DNA of 64,000 nt, taken from Azoarcus sp. Lineage in GTDB: Bacteria; Pseudomonadota; Gammaproteobacteria; Burkholderiales; Rhodocyclaceae. The stretch lies in assembly GCA_031268195.1 (NCBI GenBank), contig JAIRXQ010000059.1, positions 1 through 64,000 on the forward strand, in the 5' to 3' direction. The notes under the pieces are model-generated. The model ran no database searches, was not told where the DNA came from, and saw nothing but the letters and a program-made list of their open reading frames with translations. Positions within the stretch are counted from its first letter, which is position 1, and the number at the start of each line of letters is the position of its first letter. The position numbers and the translations under genes were made by a program. Below, in pieces: positions 16,632 through 25,319 of this stretch.

Positions 16632-17870
16632 ATGGAGCATCAATGTAGCGACCATCATCCTGGCGACTGTCATCCGGAACACGCGCCCGCCGAACCAGGC
16701 CGCCGGAAAATCCTGAAAATGGCGGGTGTGGCCGCCATGCCGTTGTTGGGCGCCATGTCATCCGGCGGCGCACAGGCGCAAGCCGCCAGTGCTTCGGAAC
16801 CGGCGCTGGGCCAAAGCCCGTTCACGGTGCGTGCCTACGGTGCCAAGAGTACCGGCGGTCGTATCGTGCCGCTGCAAATCCAGCGCCGCGCGCTCGGCGC
16901 GCGAGATGTCCTGATCGACATACTTTATGCGAGCATTTGCCATTCCGACATTCACACGGTTCACGGCGATTGGCGCGCGCCACCGCTCCCTGTCGTTCCG
17001 GGTCACGAAATCGTCGGGCGCGTGCTGGCCGTGGGCAACAAGGTCACGAAGTTCAAGGTCGGCGAAATCGCGGGCGTCGGCTGCATGGTGGATTCCTGCG
17101 GAACGTGCGAGAACTGCCTGTCCGACCGCGAGCAGATCTGCCTGAACGGCGCCACCTTCACCTACGGCTCGCTGGACAAGGTTTCCGGCGGGCATACTTT
17201 CGGCGGCTATTCGGACAAGATCGTCGTCTCCGAACGCTTTGCCATCCGCATTCCGCCGGGTATGGATCTGGTTTCGGCGGCCCCCATTCTCTGCGCCGGG
17301 ATCACCACCTTCTCGCCCATCCGCCACTGGCGGGTTCGGCCAGGGTGGCGCGTCGCCGTGGTGGGGCTGGGCGGCCTGGGCCACATGGCGGTGAAGCTGG
17401 CCGTGGCGCAACGCGCTGAGGTCACCGTCTTCACCACCACGCCGGGCAAGATCGCGGACGCCGCACGGCTTGGCGCGCGCGAGGCGGTGCTCTGGAGCGA
17501 CGCGGCGGCGATGAAGCGGCTTGCCAACACCTTCGACCTGATGATCTCCACCGTACCCTACGCCTTCGAGGCGCAGCCCTTCATGAACGTGCTGAAGCTC
17601 GATTCCACCTTCGTCAATGTGGGGCTGGGCGAGGCGCGCGGCATCAATCCCGGCGCGATGGCCCTTGGCCGCAAAAGCCTGTCCGGCTCGATGATCGGCG
17701 GCATCGCCGAAACTCAGGAAGTCATCGACCATTGCTTTGCCCGCAACATCCGGCCCGATATTGAATTGATCCGTCCCGAGCAGATCGATGCCGCCTATGA
17801 GCGCGTGGTGAAGAAGGACGTGCGTTACCGTTTCGTCATCGATTTTGCCTCGGGCAAGAACGCGGCATGA
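16632..17870 (+). CDS. Zinc alcohol dehydrogenase with twin-arginine signal
   Basis: A 412-residue zinc-dependent alcohol dehydrogenase of the cinnamyl-alcohol/YahK type. Catalytic zinc ligands are in CHSDIHTVHGDW and GHEIVG. Structural zinc cysteines are in CGTCENCLSDREQIC. The Rossmann motif is VVGLGGLGHMAVKL. The first 55 residues carry a Tat-like signal (GRRKILKMAGVAAMPLLGAM, then AQA), which is unusual because such enzymes are normally cytoplasmic and use NADPH. The start was placed at the second ATG, which has AGAGGAG nine bases upstream. It is the first gene after the MerR promoter and is followed 16 bases later by a phosphoesterase gene. Substrate unknown; aldehyde reduction is likely. 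Confidence 0.9.
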   Translation: MEHQCSDHHPGDCHPEHAPAEPGRRKILKMAGVAAMPLLGAMSSGGAQAQAASASEPALGQSPFTVRAYGAKSTGGRIVPLQIQRRALGARDVLIDILYASICHSDIHTVHGDWRAPPLPVVPGHEIVGRVLAVGNKVTKFKVGEIAGVGCMVDSCGTCENCLSDREQICLNGATFTYGSLDKVSGGHTFGGYSDKIVVSERFAIRIPPGMDLVSAAPILCAGITTFSPIRHWRVRPGWRVAVVGLGGLGHMAVKLAVAQRAEVTVFTTTPGKIADAARLGAREAVLWSDAAAMKRLANTFDLMISTVPYAFEAQPFMNVLKLDSTFVNVGLGEARGINPGAMALGRKSLSGSMIGGIAETQEVIDHCFARNIRPDIELIRPEQIDAAYERVVKKDVRYRFVIDFASGKNAA

Positions 17871-17886
17871 ACAGGAAAGCACAACG

Positions 17887-19026
17887 ATGACGCTCACGGC
17901 CGTTGTGTTGATATTGATGGCTGTTTCAGTCTGGTATGTGCCGTTCAGGCTGAAGAAGTTGCTGGAGCTCCGCAGGGTGTGGCCGTGGCACGTTTTGTCC
18001 ATTGGCGTCGTCGCCGGTTACATCCTGCTGATCTTCAAGGGCATCTACACTTGGGACAGCCTCCCCGCCGCCGTCGCATACGACACGCTGGGGTTGCTGT
18101 TCGTCTTCCTTGTCTATCTGTTTTTCTTCCTGATCGTCACGCATCCGCTGACGCTTCTTGTCAAGCGGATTCCCGGACGCCCGCTGGGCTACGGCGGCAT
18201 CGCGGTTTCCGCGTCGCTGGTGATCCTCGGGTTCAGCAACGCCCAGACTTTCGTGGTCACGCACGACGAGTTGCCGGTCAAAAGGCTCGCGCGGCCCGTC
18301 AGGATCGTTCATGTTCCCGACATCCATCTCGGCGCCCAGCGCGGGCAATCCTGGCTCGGGAAGATGCTGGCCGCCGTGGATGAACAGCAAGCCGATGTGG
18401 TCTTGTACAACGGCGATCTCGTCGACAGCAACATTGCCCTGAAACCTGAATTGTTCTCGCTGTTCAAGACGGTTCGCGCCGAGCAGTATTTCACCACCGG
18501 CAATCACGAATACTATCTGGATACGGACCGGGCGCTGCGGCTCATCGGCGATGCGGGCATCCGCATCCTGCGCAGCGAAATGGTCGAGACGCACGGCATT
18601 CAACTCATTGGCATGGAATACATGAACGCCGACCGGGAAACCTGGGACGCCCATGCCGTGAATGATTTGACCTTGCAGGAAGAATTGCCGCGAATCGCCA
18701 GAGACGGCGAAAAACCAGCGCTCCTCGTGCATCACAGTCCCGTGGGAATGCGCTATGCGGCGCAAGGCAACATCGATGTCATGCTCGCCGGTCACACGCA
18801 TGGCGGGCAGTTCTTCCCCGGCAACGTGCTGGTGAAATACCGCTTTCCCATGTACGGCGGGCGCTACAAAATCGGCGACATGACGCTGCTGGTTTCGCGG
18901 GGCGCCGGCACATTCGGCCCGTGGATGCGGCTCGGCACCCGGAACGAAGTGCAAGTCATCGATTTGATTCCCGCTGCAACTGAAACACAGTCCAGCGATC
19001 CGAATGTGAATGTTTTACCGCCATGA
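17887..19026 (+). CDS. Membrane-anchored metallophosphoesterase
   Basis: A 379-residue protein. The first 130 residues have three to four hydrophobic helices. The rest is a calcineurin-like phosphoesterase with all five blocks: DIHLGAQRG, NGDLVDSN, GNHEYYLDT, VHHSPVG and AGHTHGGQ. It resembles YaeI/YkuE-type membrane phosphodiesterases. The start has AGGAAAG at a suitable distance. It sits between two alcohol dehydrogenase genes in one operon, an association I cannot explain from known pathways. Its substrate could be a lipid such as a UDP-diacylglucosamine-type compound, but nothing here proves it. Confidence 0.88.
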   Translation: MTLTAVVLILMAVSVWYVPFRLKKLLELRRVWPWHVLSIGVVAGYILLIFKGIYTWDSLPAAVAYDTLGLLFVFLVYLFFFLIVTHPLTLLVKRIPGRPLGYGGIAVSASLVILGFSNAQTFVVTHDELPVKRLARPVRIVHVPDIHLGAQRGQSWLGKMLAAVDEQQADVVLYNGDLVDSNIALKPELFSLFKTVRAEQYFTTGNHEYYLDTDRALRLIGDAGIRILRSEMVETHGIQLIGMEYMNADRETWDAHAVNDLTLQEELPRIARDGEKPALLVHHSPVGMRYAAQGNIDVMLAGHTHGGQFFPGNVLVKYRFPMYGGRYKIGDMTLLVSRGAGTFGPWMRLGTRNEVQVIDLIPAATETQSSDPNVNVLPP

Positions 19027-19039
19027 AGGAACCATCACC

Positions 19040-20092
19040 ATGACCATCAGAGCCTATGGCGCCCATGCGGGCAACAAACCTCTTGAAGCGATGCAAATCA
19101 CCCGCCGCGTGCCGGGCGCGCACGATGTGCAGATCGACATCGCCTATTGCGGCGTCTGCCATTCGGATTTGCATACGGTGCGCGCCGAATGGGCGGGCAC
19201 CCTGTATCCCTGCGTGCCGGGACACGAGATCGTCGGGCGCGTGTCGGCGGTGGGCGCGCATGTATCGGGCTTCCGGATCGGCGATCTCGTCGGCATCGGC
19301 TGTATCGTCGATAGCTGCCAGCATTGCGAAGACTGCGGCGCCGGCCTGGAGAACTACTGTGACCACATGATCGGTACTTACAACAGCCCGACGCCGGATG
19401 CGCCCGGACATACGTTGGGCGGCTACTCGCAACGGATCGTCGCGCATGAACGCTATGTGCTCTCCATCCGCCACCCGGAGGCACAACTCGCCGCCGTCGC
19501 TCCGCTCCTGTGCGCGGGCATTACCACTTATTCGCCGCTGCGCCACTGGAATGCCGGCCCAGGCAAAAAAATCGGCGTCGTCGGCATCGGCGGCCTGGGG
19601 CACATGGGCATCAAGCTGGCGCATGCGATGGGCGCGCACGTCGTCGCGTTCACCACGTCCGAATCCAAGCGCGAAGCGGCGAAAGTGCTGGGCGCGGATG
19701 AAGTCGTCGTTTCGCGCGACGCCGATGCCATGGCCGCGCACCACAAACGTTTCGACCTGATTCTGAACACGGTCGCCATGCCGCATGGCCTCGATGCTTT
19801 CCTCGCGCTGTTGAAACGGGACGGCATATTGGCATTGGTCGGCGCGCCCGCATCGCCGCATCCCGCGCCCAACGTGTTCAACCTGATTACCAAGCGCCGT
19901 TCGATTGCCGGTTCGATGATCGGCGGCATCCCCGAAACACAGGAAATGCTGGATTTCTGCGCTGCACGCGGCATCGTCGCGGACATCGAACTGATCCGCG
20001 CCGATCAGGTCAACGATGCCTACGAGCGGATGCTGAAGGGCGACGTGAAATACCGCTTCGTGATCGACAACGCCACATTATCCCCGTCATGA
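19040..20092 (+). CDS. NAD(P)-dependent zinc alcohol dehydrogenase (YahK-like)
   Basis: A 350-residue zinc alcohol/aldehyde oxidoreductase. It has CGVCHSDLHTVR and GHEIVGRV for the catalytic zinc, a structural zinc cysteine set in SCQHCEDCGAGLENYC, and the Rossmann fold VVGIGGLGHMGIKL. It is a clear paralogue of the first dehydrogenase in the operon but lacks the signal peptide. Start MTIRAYGAHAG is preceded by GAAGGAA; the track start 10 codons upstream overlaps the previous gene. The pair may separate periplasmic from cytoplasmic aldehyde reduction (inference). Confidence 0.92.
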   Translation: MTIRAYGAHAGNKPLEAMQITRRVPGAHDVQIDIAYCGVCHSDLHTVRAEWAGTLYPCVPGHEIVGRVSAVGAHVSGFRIGDLVGIGCIVDSCQHCEDCGAGLENYCDHMIGTYNSPTPDAPGHTLGGYSQRIVAHERYVLSIRHPEAQLAAVAPLLCAGITTYSPLRHWNAGPGKKIGVVGIGGLGHMGIKLAHAMGAHVVAFTTSESKREAAKVLGADEVVVSRDADAMAAHHKRFDLILNTVAMPHGLDAFLALLKRDGILALVGAPASPHPAPNVFNLITKRRSIAGSMIGGIPETQEMLDFCAARGIVADIELIRADQVNDAYERMLKGDVKYRFVIDNATLSPS

Positions 20093-20166
20093 CCGGCTGA
20101 TCGGGGCGGTTTCCCGGTTTCCATGAAAGAAGTCGACGTGCCGGATTTCGGCCGGAAACGATGTCC

Positions 20167-21312
20167 TCACTCCCACGCCAGCGTGCCGCCCGTCTGGTAT
20201 TCGTTGACCCGCGTCTCGAAAAAGTTTTTCTCCTTGCGCAAATTGGCCTGCTCATCCAGCCAGGGCAGTTCGGCTTTCGCGCCGGGGAAGGGTTCCGCCA
20301 GACTCATCTGGCGGGCGCGGCGGTTGGCGACGAAGCGGAACTGGCCGATATGCAGATCGGCGGAATAGCCGAGAATCGAATCGCGCAGGATGTAGCGGGC
20401 GTAGGCTTCCTCCGCGGCTTCCGCTTCCTGCCACATTTCCGCGACGGCGGCGGGGTCGAACGCGATTTTTTCTTCTTGCAGCAGTTCGCGCACCACGCGC
20501 AGGCCGAAGGCGCAGTGCAGCACTTCGTCACGCATGATGTACTGGAACTGCTCGGCGGTGCCTTTCATCAGGCCGCGCCGTTGCAGGGCGAAAATGGGGG
20601 AAAAGCCGTTGTAGAACCAGCAGCCCTCGAAGATGCCCGCGAAGAAGAAGTACGACAGGGCGAATTCATGCAGCGTTTCGCGGTGGGTGAGATCCAGCCC
20701 GGAGCACAGCACTTTTTCCAGACGACGGTTGGCGAGCGCGATCTTGCCGTAGATGGCGGGCACGACGCGGTAGCGGTTGTAGATGTCTTCCTGGTCGAGA
20801 TTCAGCGTCTCGATGCAGTGCTGGTACGTCCAGGTGTGCAGGGCTTCTTCATAAACTTGGCGGGCTTGATAGATTTGCAGCTCCGGCGCGGTCATCTTTT
20901 CCATGACGGCCAAGCCGATGTTGCGCATGGCGAGGATGTCGGACGTGGTCAAGTAGGCAAGCACGTTCTCGAACATATGCCGCTCCGCCGGGTTGAGGCG
21001 GTGGTGATAGTCCTGCACGTCCTGCGCCATGTTGATTTCGGTGGGCGTCCAGTGGTTGCGGTTGGCCTTGAGGAAGAATTCCCAGGCCCACGGATACTTG
21101 AATGGCGCAAGCTGGTTGATGTCGGTGTGGCCGTTGACGATGCGTTTGTCCTCGGCGCGTATCGGGGCGAGATTGGGCGGGCGCAGCTCGGACGGACGGG
21201 GCGCCGCCTCCCCGTCGAGGTGCGCCGCTGCGGGCGGCGGCAGCTCGCCTCCGCCGGTGGTTTTGGGGGTAGCGACGGGCGTATCGCCCCAGTCATCAAA
21301 CATGGCGTTCAT
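20167..21312 (-). CDS. nrdB: Class Ia ribonucleotide reductase, small subunit
   Basis: A 381-residue radical-bearing subunit of aerobic ribonucleotide reductase. Iron ligands and radical tyrosine are visible in YEEALHTWTYQHCIETL (E, H and Y spaced as in the Escherichia coli protein) and in RDEVLHCAFG. The variable N-terminus is P/G/A-rich. The C-terminus NEYQTGGTLAWE would contact NrdA. The start overlaps the nrdA stop as ATGA; the 973-residue track ORF is an out-of-frame shadow joined to the real gene. The last 117 bases are duplicated in degenerate form at 15954-16070. Confidence 0.96.
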   Translation of the reverse strand: MNAMFDDWGDTPVATPKTTGGGELPPPAAAHLDGEAAPRPSELRPPNLAPIRAEDKRIVNGHTDINQLAPFKYPWAWEFFLKANRNHWTPTEINMAQDVQDYHHRLNPAERHMFENVLAYLTTSDILAMRNIGLAVMEKMTAPELQIYQARQVYEEALHTWTYQHCIETLNLDQEDIYNRYRVVPAIYGKIALANRRLEKVLCSGLDLTHRETLHEFALSYFFFAGIFEGCWFYNGFSPIFALQRRGLMKGTAEQFQYIMRDEVLHCAFGLRVVRELLQEEKIAFDPAAVAEMWQEAEAAEEAYARYILRDSILGYSADLHIGQFRFVANRRARQMSLAEPFPGAKAELPWLDEQANLRKEKNFFETRVNEYQTGGTLAWE

Positions 21313-24158
21313 TGGCAAGCCTCGCAGTCGGGATCGTCGATGGCGCAGAAGCGCGGCGTTTCGGCGTCGGCTTCCGCGGCATTGTCGGGCGCGCCCGACA
21401 GCTTTTCGGCTTGCGATGCGCCCAGCGTGCGCAGGTAGTAGGTGGTTTTGAGCCCCTTCTCCCACGCCAGTTTGTAGAGCTCGTCCAGTTTCTTGCCCGA
21501 CGGCGTGGCAAGGTAGAGGTTGAGCGATTGCGCCTGATCGATCCATTTCTGGCGGCGGGAGGCGGCTTCCACCAGCCACTTCGGATCGATTTCGAAGGCG
21601 GTGGCGAAGCGCGTTTTGAGTGCTTCCGGCACGCGGTCGATGCGGGCGAGTGAGCCGTCGAAATATTTGAGGTCGGAGGCCATCACCGTGTCCCACAGCT
21701 TCAACGCCTTGAGTTCGCGCGCCAGATGTTCGTTGACCACGGTGAATTCGCCGGAGAGGTTGGATTTGACGTAAAGGTTCTGGTATTCGGGGTCGATCCC
21801 CTGCGAGACGCCGACGATGTTGGAAATCGTGGCGGTCGGCGCGATGGCCACGCAGTTGGAATTGCGCATCCCCACGGCGCGGATGCGGTTTCGCAAAGCG
21901 TTCCAGTCCAGCGTGGCGCTGCGATCCTGTGCGACGGGGCGCTCGCGATCCGCTTCCAGCAAGGCGATGGTGTCCAGCGGCAGGATGCCTTGATCCCAAT
22001 GGCTGCCAGCGAAGCTGGAGTAGCGGCCGCGCTCCTCGGCCAGATTCGTGGAGGCCCAATACGCCAGATAGCACACGGCCTCCATCGAACGATCCGCGAA
22101 TTCGACCGCTTCGTCCGAGGCATACGCCAACTGCATCGCATGCAGGCAATCCGAGAAGCCCATGACGCCCAACCCCACGGGACGGTGGCGCAGGTTGGCG
22201 TTGCGTGCTTTCGGGATGGCGTAGAAATTCAGATCCACGACGTTGTCCAGCATCCGCATCGCGGTGTTGATGGTGCGTTCGAGCTTGGTGGTGTCGAGCG
22301 CGCCCTCTTTCAGGTGCGCGGGCAGATTGATCGAGCCGAGGTTGCACACCCCGGTTTCGGTGGCGGAGGTGTTCAGCGTGATCTCGGTGCACAGGTTCGA
22401 GCCATGCACCACGCCCGCGTGACGCTGCGGCGAGCGCAGGTTGCAGGCGTCCTTGAAGGTGATCCACGGATGCCCCGTCTCGAACAGCATGGTGAGCATC
22501 CGCCGCCACAACTGCACGGCGGACACCTTGCGGAACAGGGCGATTTCGCCGCGTGCGACCTGTGCTTCGCGGGCGAGGTAGGCTTCCTTGAAATCGCGCC
22601 CGTATTTTTCGTGCAGTTCGGGGGCGTCGACGGGCGAAAGCAGCGTCCATTCGCCGTTTTCCAGCACCCGCTCCATGAACAGATCGGGAATCCAGTGGGC
22701 GGTGTTCATGTCGTGGCAGCGGCGACGCTCGTCGCCGGTGTTCTTGCGCAGTTCGAGGAATTCCTCGATGTCCAGATGCCACGTCTCCAGATAGGCGCAC
22801 ACCGCGCCCTTGCGCTTGCCGCCCTGATTGACCGCCACGGCGGTGTCGTTGACCACCTTGAGGAAGGGGATCACGCCCTGACTCTTGCCGTTCGTGCCCC
22901 GGATGCGGCTGCCGAGCGCGCGCACCGGCGTCCAGTCGTTGCCCAGGCCGCCTGCGTATTTCTGCAAAAGGGCGTTTTCCCTGACCGCCTGGAAAATGTC
23001 GTCGAGATCGTCGGCCACCGTGCTCAGGTAGCACGAGGAGAGCTGCGGATGGCGCGTGCCCGCGTTGAACAGCGTTGGCGTCGAGCACATGAAATCGAAG
23101 CTGGAGAGCAGTTCGTAGAACTCGATGGCGCGCGCTTCGCGGGCGATTTCACCGAGCGCCAGCCCCATCGCCACGCGCATGAAGAACACCTGCGGCAATT
23201 CGATGCGCCGCTCTCCGATGTGCAGGAAATAGCGGTCGTAGAGCGTGCGCAGCCCCAGATAGCCGAACTGGAAATCCCGCTCCGGGCGCAAAGCCGCCGC
23301 CAGCCGGTCGAGATCGAATTCGCCCATGCGCGCATCGAGCAGGCCGGCTTCGATGCCGAGCGCAACGAAGGCCGGGAAATATGCCCGGGTGCGTTCCGCC
23401 GCCTGCTCCGGCGGCACATCTTCTTCCAGCGCCTCGCGGCGCAGGTCGAACAATTGCAGGCGCGCCGTCACCTTGTCGTAGGCGGGGTCCTGCTCGATGA
23501 GCGTGCGCGCGGCGAGCACCAGCGCCGAATGTGCCTCGTCGAGCGTCATGCCGTCGTAGAAATTCTTCAGCGCCAAATCGAACACCGCCTGTGCCGAAAC
23601 GTCCTCGCCCAGGCCATCGCAGGCGGCTCGCGTCCGCGCCATGAGCGCGGCGGCATCCAGTGCTCGCCGCTGCCCGTCTACGGTGATGGAGATGCCGCCC
23701 GCCGCGTCCGCGTCCGTGCCGGTTCGCGCCCGCGCCGCCGCCGCGCGTTCCTCGGCGCGCCGTTCCCGGTAGAGCACGTAAGCACGCGCCACGTCGTGCT
23801 CCCCGGCCCGCATCAGCGCCAGTTCCACCTGATCCTGAATCGTTTCGATATGCACCGAGCCGCCCGCCGGATAGCGGCGGGCCAGGGCCGCCACGACATT
23901 GCGGGTGAGGCTGGCGATCAGCTCGCGGAGGCGGGCGGACACCGCGCCTTGTTCGCCTTCCACGGCCAGAAACGCCTTGGAGAGCGCGAGCGCAATCTTT
24001 CCGGCCTGAAACGGCGCCACCGTTCCGTTGCGGCGAATGACTTCGAGACTGGCCGCCGCTTCCGGCCCGGAAGACAGCGCTCCCCCGGACACGGACTCAT
24101 GTGCGCTTGCGGCGGCCTGCACTGGCTGGCCGCCCAAAACATTTGACCCGATCTGCAT
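21309..24158 (-). CDS. nrdA: Class Ia ribonucleotide reductase, large subunit
   Basis: A 949-residue catalytic subunit reducing ribonucleoside diphosphates. An ATP-cone regulatory domain lies at about residues 37-130 (VIRRNGTVAPFQAGKIALAL). Catalytic motifs include SCYLSTVADDLDDIF, the glycyl-loop region VCNLGSINLP, and the C-terminal redox pair in DCEACQ. The start MQIGSNVLGG has GGGGAG upstream; the longer track start lies in the riboswitch leader. Expression is probably controlled by the cobalamin riboswitch and NrdR-like boxes upstream. The protein is longer than the Escherichia coli one (761), as is common in betaproteobacteria. Confidence 0.96.
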   Translation of the reverse strand: MQIGSNVLGGQPVQAAASAHESVSGGALSSGPEAAASLEVIRRNGTVAPFQAGKIALALSKAFLAVEGEQGAVSARLRELIASLTRNVVAALARRYPAGGSVHIETIQDQVELALMRAGEHDVARAYVLYRERRAEERAAAARARTGTDADAAGGISITVDGQRRALDAAALMARTRAACDGLGEDVSAQAVFDLALKNFYDGMTLDEAHSALVLAARTLIEQDPAYDKVTARLQLFDLRREALEEDVPPEQAAERTRAYFPAFVALGIEAGLLDARMGEFDLDRLAAALRPERDFQFGYLGLRTLYDRYFLHIGERRIELPQVFFMRVAMGLALGEIAREARAIEFYELLSSFDFMCSTPTLFNAGTRHPQLSSCYLSTVADDLDDIFQAVRENALLQKYAGGLGNDWTPVRALGSRIRGTNGKSQGVIPFLKVVNDTAVAVNQGGKRKGAVCAYLETWHLDIEEFLELRKNTGDERRRCHDMNTAHWIPDLFMERVLENGEWTLLSPVDAPELHEKYGRDFKEAYLAREAQVARGEIALFRKVSAVQLWRRMLTMLFETGHPWITFKDACNLRSPQRHAGVVHGSNLCTEITLNTSATETGVCNLGSINLPAHLKEGALDTTKLERTINTAMRMLDNVVDLNFYAIPKARNANLRHRPVGLGVMGFSDCLHAMQLAYASDEAVEFADRSMEAVCYLAYWASTNLAEERGRYSSFAGSHWDQGILPLDTIALLEADRERPVAQDRSATLDWNALRNRIRAVGMRNSNCVAIAPTATISNIVGVSQGIDPEYQNLYVKSNLSGEFTVVNEHLARELKALKLWDTVMASDLKYFDGSLARIDRVPEALKTRFATAFEIDPKWLVEAASRRQKWIDQAQSLNLYLATPSGKKLDELYKLAWEKGLKTTYYLRTLGASQAEKLSGAPDNAAEADAETPRFCAIDDPDCEACQ

Positions 24159-24294
24159 TGTACGGCTCCCCCGTGGCGATGTTGCGATGTGACGATGCGG
24201 GGGGAGGGCTGGCAGGCGAGACGGATGCCGAAGGAGGCGCGGGCACCGGCTTGACCCCCGGAGACACCCCGCTCCGTCAGACAAAAAAGAAGTG

Positions 24295-24472
24295 CGGCGG
24301 CAGGTTTCCTGACTCTCGGCTCGATGCCTGACGCCCGCCTTCCCAAAAAAACCGATTTCAGTGGCTAGATGGGGCGTGAGACTTGCCGACTACAGTTGCG
24401 GGGGCAGTTCCGGCTTGCAACGGCGGATGCGTTTGCATTCACCGAACCGGATTCCCTTGACCGCTGCGGAGG
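24295..24472 (-). promoter_or_regulatory. Cobalamin riboswitch in the nrdAB leader
   Basis: On the minus strand the leader contains the conserved cobalamin-element pieces in order: aagggaatccggttcggtg, then ccggaactgcccccgcaactg, the gccactg box, gggaaggcg, and the terminal gagtcaggaaacctgcc. It lies 137 bases before the nrdA start. A short T-rich stretch (cttcttttttg) follows directly and may be part of a termination switch. Adenosylcobalamin binding is expected to shut off nrdAB. Confidence 0.93.
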
Positions 24473-24474
24473 GG

Positions 24475-24504
24475 ACTCTACGGGCGGCAGTGGGGCGGTG
24501 TCAA
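24475..24504 (-). promoter_or_regulatory. Probable nrdAB promoter
   Basis: On the minus strand TTGACA and TAGAGT are separated by 18 bases. Transcription from here would begin within a few bases of the riboswitch 5' end, which supports the call. Confidence 0.55.
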
Positions 24505-24511
24505 GCCCGGA

Positions 24512-24559
24512 ATACTATATACAGTGTTCCGTGGCTAAAATTATTACCATATACAGTAT
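24512..24559 (-). promoter_or_regulatory. Pair of NrdR-like boxes
   Basis: Two copies of a 16-base motif, ATACTGTATATGGTAA (24544-24559) and ACACTGTATATAGTAT (24512-24527), lie 32 bases apart on the same face of the helix, just upstream of the nrdAB -35 box. NrdR repressor sites come as such pairs about three helical turns apart before nrd genes. The distal box covers the last codons of the aldolase gene. Confidence 0.72.
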
Positions 24560-25242
24560 GTTGCGGCGGAGGCGCCCTCTTTCGGCCGTCCATAGGTGCG
24601 AAACCGTTCAAGCACCTCGCCCATCTCATCGGCGGAGAGCAGCACCGGCGAGCCCATCTGGCAGGTGCGCCAGTATTGTTCGCACAAGGTTTCGAGTTCG
24701 ATGGCCTGCGCCAGCGCGTGTTCGAGGTCGCGCCCGCAGGCGATCATGCCGTGGTTGGCGAGCAGGCAGGCATTGCGCCTGACGAGCGCCGCGAGCGCGT
24801 TGGTAGACAGCGCGGCCGTGCCGAAGGTGGCGTAGGCCGCGCAGCGCACGCTATCGCCGCCGAAGCGGGCGATCATGTAATGGAAGGGCGGAATGTCGCG
24901 GCGCTGGCAGGCGAGCGCGGTTGCAAACGGCGAGTGGGCGTGGATGACCGCGCCGGCTTCGGGGGTGTTCTCGTAGATGTCGCGGTGGATGCGCCATTCG
25001 GACGAGGGCGCGAGCGAATCCGCATCCGCATCCGCGGCCACGCGTTCACCGGCCATCGTCAGCGCCACCATGTCGGCGGCGGCGCAGCGCTCGGGGGGAA
25101 GGCCGCTTGGCGTGATGAGGAAACCGTCGCCGCAACGCACACTGACGTTGCCGGAGGCGCCGACATTCAGGCCGCGCGCCGCCATTTCGCGGTAGACGGC
25201 ACGCAGCGCGGTGGCAAGCGGAGCGGATGGGGCATCGTTCAT
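24544..25242 (-). CDS. Class II aldolase/adducin family protein
   Basis: A 232-residue zinc aldolase-family protein. The metal ligands are in HAHSPFATAL and LLANHGMIACG, with the catalytic E nearer the N-terminus. LNVGASGNVSVRCGDGFLIT is the family phosphate-binding entry. It lies 86 bases downstream of mtnA in the same direction. That context suggests a role in 5'-methylthioadenosine salvage. Candidates are MtnB-type methylthioribulose-1-phosphate dehydratase or an Ald2-type aldolase of the DHAP shunt, which splits the same substrate. Fuculose-phosphate aldolase is another possibility. The 3' end overlaps a regulatory box of nrdAB. Confidence 0.85.
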   Translation of the reverse strand: MNDAPSAPLATALRAVYREMAARGLNVGASGNVSVRCGDGFLITPSGLPPERCAAADMVALTMAGERVAADADADSLAPSSEWRIHRDIYENTPEAGAVIHAHSPFATALACQRRDIPPFHYMIARFGGDSVRCAAYATFGTAALSTNALAALVRRNACLLANHGMIACGRDLEHALAQAIELETLCEQYWRTCQMGSPVLLSADEMGEVLERFRTYGRPKEGASAATYCIW

Positions 25243-25319
25243 CAAAAACTGACTCCGGTTGGCCCCCCCCTTCAGGGGGATAATCGGGCACGGGAGGGGC
25301 GTAACCCCTTCCGTGTCTT

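Noticed and set aside
16726-16914. Small + strand ORFs inside the first alcohol dehydrogenase gene
   Set aside because: Alternative-frame shadows inside a clearly conserved enzyme gene.
20167-23088. 973-codon minus-strand ORF
   Set aside because: The first two thirds are an out-of-frame shadow of nrdA; only the last 381 codons are a gene (nrdB).
21726-24146. 806-codon + strand ORF opposite nrdA
   Set aside because: Antisense shadow without any motif; nrdA on the other strand is unambiguous.
24512-24559. LexA boxes (CTGTATAT motifs)
   Set aside because: CTGT is present but the matching ACAG half at the right distance is not. The paired 32-bp spacing before nrdAB fits NrdR better.
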